In this document: positions 7,912 through 15,586 of the stretch, piece after piece
Position numbering within the stretch: the stretch's first letter is position 1
Layout of the letters: every line of letters starts with the position of its first letter
Assembly (NCBI RefSeq): GCF_900114995.1
Contig: NZ_FOUX01000002.1
Location: 1,054,001 to 1,118,000, forward strand
Source of the DNA: Chitinophaga sp. YR627
Lineage (GTDB): Bacteria; Bacteroidota; Bacteroidia; Chitinophagales; Chitinophagaceae
Length of the DNA stretch: 64,000 nucleotides
Direction: 5' to 3'
The notes under the pieces: model-generated
Seen by the model: only the letters and a program-made list of their open reading frames with translations
What the model was told of the DNA's origin: nothing
The model's database searches: none
Translations under genes and position numbers: made by a program

Positions 7912-9642
7912 CTACTCGAGCCTGATATTTGCGATCGGCTGGCCGGAAGGCACCATTGGGAATACGTTGTCTTCTTTCTCCACAACTACTTCCAGCAGAT
8001 AAGCGCCATTGTGAGAGATCATCTCATCTACAGCAGCAACGATATCTGCACGGTCAGTTACTTTCCTACCCGGAATGAAGAACCCTTTTGCGATCTGTAC
8101 GAAGTCAGGGTTGGTCATTTCCGTAGAAGAGTAACGTTTGTCAAAGAACAGTTGCTGCCATTGACGCACCATACCCAGGAAGTTGTTATTCAGGATCACT
8201 ATTTTCACGCCTATTTCAGACTGATAGATCGTACCCAGTTCCTGCAATGTCATCTGGAAACAACCATCACCGATCACCGCTACTACTTCTTTTTCAGGCG
8301 CACCTACTTTCGCACCCATCGCTGCCGGCAGGGCAAAACCCATTGTACCCATACCACCTGAAGTGATGTTGGTATTCGGATCTTTAAAGCGATAGTAACG
8401 GGAAGCGACCATCTGGTGCTGGCCCACATCGGTTACCAGTATAGCCTTACCTTCGGTTCTTTCAGAGATGAGGCGCACTACTTCCGCCATCTTTAAACCA
8501 CCTTCAGTAGGATACAGTTCTTTAGTAGATACTTTTTCTATTTCCTGTTTGTCTGCTTCACGGAAGGATTGTATCCATTCGTCATGTTTTGCAGGTTTTA
8601 CCAGGGCCAACAAAGCTTCCAGCGCAGTTTTAGCATCTGCATGTACTGCTACATCCGCTTTGATGATCTTGTTGATCTCAGCTGCATCGATCTCTACGTG
8701 GATCACCTTCGCCTGTTTCACATATTGTGATACATCACCGGTGATACGGTCGTCGAAACGCATGCCTACCGCGATCAGTACATCACACTCGTTGGTCATG
8801 ATATTCGGCGCATAGTTACCATGCATACCGAGATAACCTACATAGTTCGGATGGTCAACCGGTACAGCTGACAGACCCAGTAAGGTAGAAGCGATCGGAA
8901 TACCTGCTTTTTCAGCCAGTTCGATCAGTTCTTTTTCAGCACCTGACAACAATACACCGTGACCACAGAAAATGTATGGTTTCTTTGCACTATTGATCAG
9001 TTCTGCTGCCGCTTCTACTGCCTCGAGGTCCAGTCTTGGTACGGGACGGTAGCTACGGATATAATCACATTTCTTGTATTCGAAATCAAATTTCGCAACC
9101 TGTGCATTCCTGGTGATATCAACCAGTACCGGACCGGGACGGCCGCTACCTGCGATATAGAATGCTTTGGCAATAGCACCTGGAATATCTTCCGGACGTG
9201 TTACCTGGATGTTCCATTTGGTGATCGGCATGGTAATACCAATCACGTCTGTTTCCTGGAAGGCGTCTGTACCCAACAGATGTGCTGCTACCTGACCGGT
9301 AATACACACCATCGGCGTAGAATCCATATAAGCGTCAGCCAGACCTGTTACCAGGTTGGTAGCACCCGGACCGGAGGTAGCAAAGACCACCCCTGTTTTA
9401 CCGGATGAACGCGCATAACCTTGTGCAGCGTGCGTAGCACCCTGCTCGTGACGGACCAGTATATGATGAACTTCCTGCTGGAAATCGTAGAGGGCATCAT
9501 AAATGGGCATAATAGCGCCGCCAGGATAGCCGAAAATGGTTTCAACACCTTCTGCAATGAGCGAGCGGATCACTGCCTCAGAACCAGTCATATTAAGTGG
9601 AGCAGTCGCAGCTGTCCGCTTTTCAGCCGGCTCAGGCTTCAT
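7912..9642 (-). CDS. ilvB: Acetolactate synthase catalytic (large) subunit
   Basis: TPP- and FAD-dependent condensation of pyruvate with pyruvate or 2-oxobutyrate, the first common step of branched-chain amino-acid synthesis. The N-terminal TPP domain has [14 protein letters not shown] and the catalytic Glu in [16 protein letters not shown]; the C-terminal domain has [14 protein letters not shown] and the downstream NNN of the Mg-TPP motif. The frame stays open upstream to 9699. ATG 9642 is preferred because it lies inside the last codons of ilvD (ATGAAGCCTGA), is preceded by an AGAAGGA-like ribosome site, and gives translational coupling with an 11-base overlap. ATG 9591 (MTGSEAV) is the shortest plausible start. 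About 576 residues. Confidence 0.94.
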   Translation of the reverse strand: MKPEPAEKRTAATAPLNMTGSEAVIRSLIAEGVETIFGYPGGAIMPIYDALYDFQQEVHHILVRHEQGATHAAQGYARSSGKTGVVFATSGPGATNLVTGLADAYMDSTPMVCITGQVAAHLLGTDAFQETDVIGITMPITKWNIQVTRPEDIPGAIAKAFYIAGSGRPGPVLVDITRNAQVAKFDFEYKKCDYIRSYRPVPRLDLEAVEAAAELINSAKKPYIFCGHGVLLSGAEKELIELAEKAGIPIASTLLGLSAVPVDHPNYVGYLGMHGNYAPNIMTNECDVLIAVGMRFDDRITGDVSQYVKQAKVIHVEIDAAEINKIIKADVAVHADAKTALEALLALVKPAKHDEWIQSFREADKQEIEKVSTKELYPTEGGLKMAEVVRLISERTEGKAILVTDVGQHQMVASRYYRFKDPNTNITSGGMGTMGFALPAAMGAKVGAPEKEVVAVIGDGCFQMTLQELGTIYQSEIGVKIVILNNNFLGMVRQWQQLFFDKRYSSTEMTNPDFVQIAKGFFIPGRKVTDRADIVAAVDEMISHNGAYLLEVVVEKEDNVFPMVPSGQPIANIRLE

Positions 9643-11311
9643 CGGTAACACATCCTTCTGTTGCATTTGAAACGAGTTTTGCATATTTATATAATACACC
9701 GTTAGTTACTTTCAACGCGGGTTTCACCCATTTCGCCCTGCGGGCAGCCAGTTCTTCTGCACTCAGTTCCACGTTGATCGTATTCTTTTCGGCGTCAATT
9801 TCGATAATGTCATTGTCCTGTACCAGTCCGATGGTACCACCTTCCACCGCTTCCGGTGTGATGTGTCCCACTACGAAACCGTGTGTACCGCCAGAGAAAC
9901 GTCCGTCTGTGATCAGCGCTACGCTCTTACCGAGACCTACACCCATGATAGCGGATGTTGGTTTCAGCATTTCCGGCATACCAGGCGCTCCTTTAGGACC
10001 TACCTGTCTGATCACCACCACATCGCCTGATTTCACACGACCGCTCTGAATACCCGCGATCAGCTCATATTCACCTTCAAACACACGTGCAGGACCGCGG
10101 AAGCTTAAACCTTCCTTACCGGTGATCTTTGCTACGGAACCCAGTTCTGCCAGGTTACCGTACAGCATCTGGATGTGACCGGTCGCTTTTATTGGTTTTT
10201 CAACCGGAACAACGATATCCTGTCCTTCGAATTCCAGATCTGGTACACTTTCCAGGTTTTCTGCCAGGGTCTTACCGGTTACTGTCAGACAGTGACCATG
10301 CAGGTATCCTTTTTTCAGCAGATATTTCATTACCAATGGAACACCGCCGATGTTGTGCAGGTCTTCCATCAGGTATTTACCACTTGGTTTCAGGTCAGCG
10401 ATCAGTGGCGTTTTATCGCTGATACGCTGGAATTCAGGTAAACCGAATTTCACACCGATTGCTTTTGCGATTGCGATGAAGTGCAGTACGGCATTGGTAC
10501 TACCACCCAGCGCCATCACAACGGTAGCCGCATTTTCAAATGCTTCCAGCGTCATGATATCAGAAGGCTTGATATCTTTCTCCAGGAGGATGTGGATATA
10601 TTTACCAGCTGACAGACACTCTTCTTTTTTGTCCTTGCTGAGTGCAGGGTTAGAAGAGCTGTAAGGAAGGCTCATACCTAATGCTTCGATTGCAGAAGAC
10701 ATGGTATTTGCCGTATACATACCGCCACAGGCGCCGGCGCCAGGGCAGGAATGCTGTACAATGCCTTTGAAGTCTTCTTCGCTGAGCTGACCAGCCATTT
10801 TCTGACCCAGCGCTTCAAATGCAGAGATAATGTTCAGGTCTTTACCCTGGTATTTACCAGGAGCGGTAGAACCGCCATACACCATGATAGAAGGACGGTT
10901 CAGACGTCCCATTGCGATCAGGGAACCAGGCATGTTCTTATCACAGCCAGGCACGGTGATCACACCATCATAATACTGTGCACCTACTACGGTTTCGATG
11001 GAATCAGCAATCAGGTCGCGGCTGACCAGGGAATAACGCATACCCGGAGTACCATTTGTCATACCATCGCTGACGCCAATAGTATGGAAAGTGAGTCCGA
11101 CGAGATTATTAGCCCAGACCCCTTTCTTGACCTCCTGTGCGAGGTCATTGAGGTGCATATTACACGGATTACCGTCATAGCCCATACTGGCAATGCCTAC
11201 CTGCGCTTTCTTCAGGTCTTCTTCAGTTAAACCGAGAGCGTACAGCTGCGCCTGTGTGGCGGGCTGTGTTGGATCCTGCGTGAGCGTTTTGCTGTATTTG
11301 TTTAATTCCAT
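9632..11311 (-). CDS. ilvD: Dihydroxy-acid dehydratase
   Basis: Fe-S enzyme that dehydrates 2,3-dihydroxy-3-methylbutanoate or -pentanoate to the corresponding 2-oxoacids. The three cluster-ligand cysteines are visible in [19 protein letters not shown] and [14 protein letters not shown]. The C-terminal [15 protein letters not shown] stretch is the conserved active-site segment of the IlvD/Edd family. 559 residues, standard length. Its last codons overlap the preferred ilvB start. The 408-bp gap upstream, towards ilvE, contains hairpins and a weak promoter-like box, so ilvD may have its own promoter as well as readthrough from ilvE. Confidence 0.96.
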   Translation of the reverse strand: MELNKYSKTLTQDPTQPATQAQLYALGLTEEDLKKAQVGIASMGYDGNPCNMHLNDLAQEVKKGVWANNLVGLTFHTIGVSDGMTNGTPGMRYSLVSRDLIADSIETVVGAQYYDGVITVPGCDKNMPGSLIAMGRLNRPSIMVYGGSTAPGKYQGKDLNIISAFEALGQKMAGQLSEEDFKGIVQHSCPGAGACGGMYTANTMSSAIEALGMSLPYSSSNPALSKDKKEECLSAGKYIHILLEKDIKPSDIMTLEAFENAATVVMALGGSTNAVLHFIAIAKAIGVKFGLPEFQRISDKTPLIADLKPSGKYLMEDLHNIGGVPLVMKYLLKKGYLHGHCLTVTGKTLAENLESVPDLEFEGQDIVVPVEKPIKATGHIQMLYGNLAELGSVAKITGKEGLSFRGPARVFEGEYELIAGIQSGRVKSGDVVVIRQVGPKGAPGMPEMLKPTSAIMGVGLGKSVALITDGRFSGGTHGFVVGHITPEAVEGGTIGLVQDNDIIEIDAEKNTINVELSAEELAARRAKWVKPALKVTNGVLYKYAKLVSNATEGCVTDEA

Positions 11312-11350
11312 CTGTTTATAAAAATTTCCGGGTTGCTATTTAAGTAGGTA

Positions 11351-11357
11351 CAAAATA
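11351..11357 (-). promoter_or_regulatory. Possible ilvD promoter (-7-like box)
   Basis: TATTTTG on the minus strand, one base short of TAnnTTTG, with a TTG 21 bases upstream. It would start transcription about 35 bases before the ilvD ATG. It is a near match only. It would matter if the ilvE leader does not control the distal ilv genes. Confidence 0.3.
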
Positions 11358-11540
11358 GCAGTGATAAAAGCCAAGTTCCAAACCAATTACTGACCGGTTA
11401 GCCGGTATTCAAATCTCTTCGTTTTGTGGCCAAATCCGCTGTGGTATTGGATAACGTACTTTCAAAAATCCAAATTCCAACTTGGTTAAAAAAGGCTGTA
11501 ACGGGAAGAATGTGAGGCCTGAACGAAGTGTTTATAGAAG

Positions 11541-11643
11541 GCATCACGCTTTATACCATGGGTACAAAGCGTGATGCTTTGTTAGCTATCTGATTCAAAT
11601 GAGATACTATACTATTGGTTTTAAACAATAGCGTATCACTCTC
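11541..11643. other. Two hairpins in the 408-bp ilvE-ilvD gap
   Basis: No gene is supported between 11312 and 11719. A 12-bp perfect stem (11541-11552 with 11566-11577) has a 13-base loop and is followed on the plus strand by TTTGTT, but has no clear T run on the minus strand. A second, imperfect hairpin (GATAC and CTATTG at 11603-11617 pairing with CAATAG and GTATC at 11626-11637) lies nearer to ilvE. They could partially terminate or process the ilvE-ilvD message. Confidence 0.5.
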
Positions 11644-11719
11644 AGGTGAAGTATATAGAGGAAATACAACCTGAATCAGCACGAGTTTTCATGAATATCT
11701 GTGTACTGATACCAGTGGC

Positions 11720-12625
11720 TTACGCGACCGGAACCGCAGCGCGATCGAATTCTTTCTCGAGTACTTTCGCTTTGTAAGCCTGCTGCAGCAGTTTACCCAG
11801 GGAAGTAGCCCATGGCTTGTTAAAGGTCTGGCCATCGAGTGAATCCCATCCTACTACTTCAGCAGCAGTACCGCAATAGAATACGCAGTCAGCTGTTTTC
11901 AGTTCGTCAGTAGTGAAGAGTTTCTCTTCCAGCGGAATACCCAGTTCGTGACACAATTCGATCACGGTAGCACGGGTAATACCTGGCAGAATGTTGCCCG
12001 GAGGAGGCGTAAAGATCTTACCGTCTTTTTCGAAGAACAGGTTTGCACCAGGACCTTCAGCTACGAAGCCGTTGATATCCAGGAGCAGCGCTTCGTCGTA
12101 ACCCTGTTCCTTTGCTTCCTGAGAAGCCAGGATGGAGTTTACGTACAGACCAGCTGTTTTGGACTCGATCTTGAATGCTTTTGGATTTGGGCGCTGGTAA
12201 GATGAGGTCATCACACGCAGCAGTTTTTCGCCCAGGTATGCACCCCATTCCCATGCACAGATCAGTACATGTGTTTCGGAGGCAGCCTTCAGTGTCATGT
12301 TCGGAGGGCAGAAAGCGAGCGGACGGATGTACGCTTCTTCCATATTATTCAGTTCCAGCACTTTGTAACATGCTTTCACCAGCTCGTCATTATCAAATGG
12401 ATATGGCATGTGTATTAATTCGCAGGAACGCTTAAATCTGTCGAAGTGTTCTTTTGCTTTGAAAATCTTCACAGTTCCATCAGCTGTTTTATAAGCGCGA
12501 ATGCCCTCAAATACAGCATACCCATAGTGTAATGACTGACCATACAGATCTGTAGTGGCCGCGGTAGCTTTCTTATACTCCCCGTTAATGTAAAGAATGG
12601 TGTTCTCGTTGTAATAGCTATACAT
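11720..12625 (-). CDS. ilvE: Branched-chain amino-acid aminotransferase
   Basis: PLP fold-type IV transaminase catalysing the last step of Ile, Leu and Val synthesis with glutamate as amino donor. LYGQSLHYGYAVFEGIRAY (residues about 27-45) and IRPLAFCP are substrate-pocket motifs. ESKTAGLYVNSILA contains the Schiff-base lysine (SK), and GYDEALLLDINGFVAEGPGANLFF is the class IV signature. 301 residues. It is the first gene of the leftward ilv block and is preceded by a leader peptide and terminator (12674-12853) that look like an attenuator sensing branched-chain aminoacyl-tRNA. Its downstream neighbour ilvD is 408 bp away. Confidence 0.95.
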   Translation of the reverse strand: MYSYYNENTILYINGEYKKATAATTDLYGQSLHYGYAVFEGIRAYKTADGTVKIFKAKEHFDRFKRSCELIHMPYPFDNDELVKACYKVLELNNMEEAYIRPLAFCPPNMTLKAASETHVLICAWEWGAYLGEKLLRVMTSSYQRPNPKAFKIESKTAGLYVNSILASQEAKEQGYDEALLLDINGFVAEGPGANLFFEKDGKIFTPPPGNILPGITRATVIELCHELGIPLEEKLFTTDELKTADCVFYCGTAAEVVGWDSLDGQTFNKPWATSLGKLLQQAYKAKVLEKEFDRAAVPVA

Positions 12626-12673
12626 AATTCAGATATTAGAATTCGATTTTGGATTGCTTTATAATTACAGGCA

Positions 12674-12707
12674 CAAAAAAACGCCTTCCTCTGATGGAGG
12701 AAGGCGT
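12674..12707 (-). terminator. Attenuator terminator in the ilvE leader
   Basis: On the minus strand an 11-bp GC-rich stem (12697-12707 with 12681-12691) and 5-base loop is followed by seven T residues (12675-12681 region), 50 bases before the ilvE ATG. It is an intrinsic terminator upstream of, not after, a gene. The 8-base segment spanning its 5' arm and loop (12694-12701) is exactly complementary to 12743-12750 at the end of the leader ORF, giving a competing antiterminator. Confidence 0.85.
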
Positions 12708-12739
12708 CTTGTTTATCATTAGTGATTGTACACGTTAAC

Positions 12740-12853
12740 CTATCCTCCATACTGGTGGCTAATAATGACAACGACAATCACGACTAGTGTTATAGCCCAG
12801 TTCAACTGAGCTACGATGTGATTAATCTTATTGTTGTCTTTATTTACCCACAT
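12740..12853 (-). CDS. ilvE leader peptide (37 codons, branched-chain-rich)
   Basis: ATG 12853 to TAG 12740 encodes a peptide starting MWVNKDNNK with the run ITLVVIVVVII at residues 21-31 and ending HQYGG. Ten of those eleven codons are Ile, Leu or Val. The ORF lies about 30 bases after a full promoter match and about 30 bases before an intrinsic terminator. Its last codons (Tyr-Gly-Gly) contain ATGGAGGA, complementary to the terminator's 5' arm. A ribosome stalled in the run would leave this segment free to block the terminator; one reaching the stop codon would cover it and allow termination. A short hairpin (AGCTCAG with CTGGGCT) within codons 15-20 could act as a pause site. This is the logic of enterobacterial ilv leaders. 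It is too short for standard gene finders, and the peptide itself need have no function. Confidence 0.85.
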   Translation of the reverse strand: MWVNKDNNKINHIVAQLNWAITLVVIVVVIISHQYGG

Positions 12854-12880
12854 GGAGGGACGCTTTTTATTTTGCTTCTA

Positions 12881-12911
12881 CAAATGTATTGGTCATAAAA
12901 CTAAAAAACAA
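12881..12911 (-). promoter_or_regulatory. Promoter of the ilvE leader transcript
   Basis: TTG (12909-12911), a 20-base spacer and TACATTTG (12881-12888) on the minus strand match both Bacteroidota promoter elements at ideal spacing. Start of transcription near 12875 puts the leader ATG about 22 bases into the RNA. Confidence 0.75.
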
Positions 12912-13033
12912 TACAATCCAAAGATTTAGTTATTTCGCAAACAAAACTTCACTTTTTGAAGTTTTTGAAATAAAACATCGATTCTTTAGCTAAAATCCAT
13001 ACAAATAGCAAAATTATTACAATTCTTCAGCTT

Positions 13034-13936
13034 CTATTTCCAGAGGTTGTCCGGATACTCCCCACTTTTTACCAGGGCAGAGAGACTTTCCTGTACGCCT
13101 GGGGCATCTTCTTTATAAGTAACACCAAACCACTGCGCTCCTGTAGGGATCACATTTACAACACCTACCTTGTTCTTAATGAAGTGATCCACAACGATCG
13201 GAATGAAGAACTCAGACTTAGGTTTATCACCATTCTGCTGCAGGAAGTCTTTGAAGAGGTCCTGGCTCAGTTTAAATACAGAAGGATGGAAACCCCAGAA
13301 GTTCATAGAAACCGGGGTATCTGGCGCCAGTTCGTGCTTGCTGCCATCAGCATCTTCATACACGATCTGCTCTCCGTCTTTATATACCTTGGTTCTTTCA
13401 TTGATAGCAGCCAGGTTGCTTTCACTGTCTGCAGCACATACACCGCGTGAAACGGAACCGTGCTCACTGATCGTTTTGCTCAGCTGATAACCAATTACAC
13501 TGTATACATCCGGTTTAGCGGCATCTTTCAGGAAAGCTGCTGCTTTCTCAAATGAGTCACGACCATAAAAATCATCTGCATTGATCACTGCGAAAGGCTC
13601 GTTGATAGCATCTTTTGCACACAATATAGCATGCGCTGTACCCCATGGTTTGGTACGGTCAGCCGGTGTTGCATAGCCATCTGTAAATGCATCCATTTCC
13701 TGATATACATAATCAGTCTGCACACGGCCTTTCAGTTTAGGTTCAAATATTTCCTTAAATTCTTTTTCAAAATCCTTACGGATAATGAACACTATCTTGC
13801 CGAAACCAGCACGGATAGCATCGTAAATGGAGTAATCAACAATTGTTTCACCGCTGGGGCCAAACTGCTGGATCTGTTTTAAGCTACCGTATCGGCTAGC
13901 CATACCGGCAGCAAGGATCAATAAAGTTGGTTGCAT
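13034..13936 (-). CDS. Sugar-nucleotide-type nucleotidyltransferase
   Basis: 300-residue member of the NTP_transferase family (GT-A-like fold). The N-terminal LAAGMASRYGSLKQ (residues 8-21) is the nucleotide-binding signature, and INADDFYG near residue 118 holds the metal-binding Asp. GSVSRGVC and the VSMNFWGF stretch resemble sugar-1-phosphate nucleotidyltransferases. No signal peptide, so cytosolic. The sugar and nucleotide are not predictable. It is divergent from the GH29/GH20 pair, which raises but does not prove a link to sugar salvage. It is clearly separate from ilvE, whose promoter lies in the 180-bp gap downstream. Confidence 0.75.
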   Translation of the reverse strand: MQPTLLILAAGMASRYGSLKQIQQFGPSGETIVDYSIYDAIRAGFGKIVFIIRKDFEKEFKEIFEPKLKGRVQTDYVYQEMDAFTDGYATPADRTKPWGTAHAILCAKDAINEPFAVINADDFYGRDSFEKAAAFLKDAAKPDVYSVIGYQLSKTISEHGSVSRGVCAADSESNLAAINERTKVYKDGEQIVYEDADGSKHELAPDTPVSMNFWGFHPSVFKLSQDLFKDFLQQNGDKPKSEFFIPIVVDHFIKNKVGVVNVIPTGAQWFGVTYKEDAPGVQESLSALVKSGEYPDNLWK

Positions 13937-14135
13937 TTATAGATTGTTTTTTGTGTTTTCATGTATTGGATGAACATTTTCCTGGCGATAAATTTAATCA
14001 TTAAAACTATTTTCACAGCTTCTTTTTGTTACCAAACTGTTACGCCTATGGGCCATCATGCAACAAATCCCGTACCAACCGGGGCAATTTACCAGAATTA
14101 AAAAACATTACACAATAAACACATGTGAATATAGA

Positions 14136-15476
14136 ATGAAACGTTTCCTATTATCGGTAGCCCTTATACTACCACTGCTTAGAAGTCTCAACGCACAACA
14201 ACACACATCCGCTGATTCCATTCGTGAAAAAATGCAATGGTTCGCCGACGCAAAGCTCGGCATCTTCATTCACTGGGGGATCTATTCCGTCAACGGAGTA
14301 GACGAATCCTGGTCCTTCCACAACAGGAAGATCGCTTACGCTGATTACATGCAGCAACTGAAAGGTTTTACTGCAAAGAATTATCATCCGGAAGAATGGG
14401 CCGCACTGATCAAGGAATCAGGCGCACGCTATGCCGTAATGACCACTAAACACCATGATGGTGTTGCATTATGGGATAGTAAACTGAGTAAACTGGATAT
14501 GGCCAACAGTACACCGGCAAAACGTGATGTACTCACGCCCTTCTACACTGCTTTACGTCAGCAGGGTATCAAAGCCGGCGCTTACTTCTCACTGATCGAC
14601 TGGAGTTATCCGGATTATCCACAGTTCCTGAAAGACAGCAGCCGCTATGATGCAAAGAAAGATCCTGCCCGCTGGCAACGCTTCCTGCACTTCTACGAAG
14701 GACAGCTGAAAGAAGTCATGCAGCAGTATAATCCCGATCTCTGGTGGTTTGACGGCGACTGGGAACACAGCGCAGAAGAATGGGAAGCTGTAAAGGTCAG
14801 AAAAATGCTGACGGGTCATAACCCGAATACCATCATCAATGGCCGCTTACAGGGATATGGTGATTATGACACGCCTGAACAGAACTTCCCCGTATCCAGA
14901 CCACATTACAACTGGTGGGAACTCTGCATGACCATCAACAACAACTGGGGCTATCACCCGGATGATACCAATTTCAAGACGCCGTATGAAGTCATCACCA
15001 TCTTTGCAGATGCTGTCAGCAATGGCGGTAATATGCTTCTGGATATCGGGCCTGCTGAAGATGGCACCATTCCTGCTGAAGAAGTGACTGTGCTCAAAGA
15101 ACTGGGTGCATGGAATAAAAAACATGCGCCTGCTATTTTCAATACGGTAGCGGGAATTCCGGCAGGACATTTTTATGGTCCTACCACTTTATCAAAAGAT
15201 TCCACTACCTTATACCTCTTCCTGGCTGGCAATGTAAGCGGTCAGGTCATGGTGAAAGGCCTGGTGAACAATATCAAAAAGATCAGTGTATTGGGCAATG
15301 GTCAGCAACTGACGCATAAGGTGGTAGGTAAGATCTCCTGGAGCGCTGTACCCGGACTGGTATACATTGACGTCCCTGCCAATGTACAGGATAAATACAT
15401 GACTGTACTGGCGCTGGAACTGGACGGCAAAGTAAAGCTGTACCGTGGTAAAGGCGGATTCCTGACAAATGAATAA
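14136..15476 (+). CDS. Alpha-L-fucosidase, GH29, secreted
   Basis: Hydrolyses terminal alpha-L-fucose from glycans. Start set at ATG 14136 because it opens with a signal peptide (MKRFLLSVALILPLLRSLNA); the frame extends upstream to 14058 with charged, non-signal residues. The mature enzyme begins near QQHTSADS. Early motifs are KLGIFIHWGIYSVNG and TTKHHDGVALWDS. The retaining nucleophile is the Asp at about residue 206 in LWWFDGDW. MLLDIGPAEDGTIP near the domain end is a GH29 hallmark, followed by a C-terminal beta domain. 446 residues. It is followed by a GH20 gene on the same strand before one shared terminator, so the two are probably cotranscribed. Confidence 0.92.
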   Translation: MKRFLLSVALILPLLRSLNAQQHTSADSIREKMQWFADAKLGIFIHWGIYSVNGVDESWSFHNRKIAYADYMQQLKGFTAKNYHPEEWAALIKESGARYAVMTTKHHDGVALWDSKLSKLDMANSTPAKRDVLTPFYTALRQQGIKAGAYFSLIDWSYPDYPQFLKDSSRYDAKKDPARWQRFLHFYEGQLKEVMQQYNPDLWWFDGDWEHSAEEWEAVKVRKMLTGHNPNTIINGRLQGYGDYDTPEQNFPVSRPHYNWWELCMTINNNWGYHPDDTNFKTPYEVITIFADAVSNGGNMLLDIGPAEDGTIPAEEVTVLKELGAWNKKHAPAIFNTVAGIPAGHFYGPTTLSKDSTTLYLFLAGNVSGQVMVKGLVNNIKKISVLGNGQQLTHKVVGKISWSAVPGLVYIDVPANVQDKYMTVLALELDGKVKLYRGKGGFLTNE

Positions 15477-15482
15477 AACAAT

Positions 15483-15515
15483 ATCAGCAGTCCTCCTGAT
15501 GGCAGGACTGCTGAT
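15483..15515 (+). other. Intercistronic hairpin between the GH29 and GH20 genes
   Basis: Perfect 12-bp stem (15483-15494 with 15504-15515), 9-base loop, no T run, so it is not a typical terminator. It may stabilise the upstream mRNA or lower readthrough. It coincides with an 17-codon signal-peptide-like ORF (15469-15522, MNKTISAVLLMAGLLIP) that overlaps the fucosidase stop. Confidence 0.5.
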
Positions 15516-15586
15516 CCCATAGCGTAAACGAGGAGATGGACAATGACATGGAACGGCCAGTAAATAACCATACCAACATGATGCAT

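Noticed and set aside
9597..10664. Long plus-strand frames opposite ilvD (and similar ones opposite ilvB, ilvA, MutS and the SusC genes)
   Set aside because: Antisense shadows of highly conserved genes, with low-complexity or atypical composition.
11642..11692. A 16-residue frame (MKTRADSGCISS...) upstream of ilvD, considered as a second leader peptide
   Set aside because: It has few Ile/Leu/Val codons, no promoter match before it, and the following hairpin lacks a T run on that strand.
12469..12777. A 102-codon minus-strand frame across the ilvE start and leader
   Set aside because: It overlaps ilvE in another frame and runs across the attenuator terminator; composition looks random. The leader peptide frame explains this region better.
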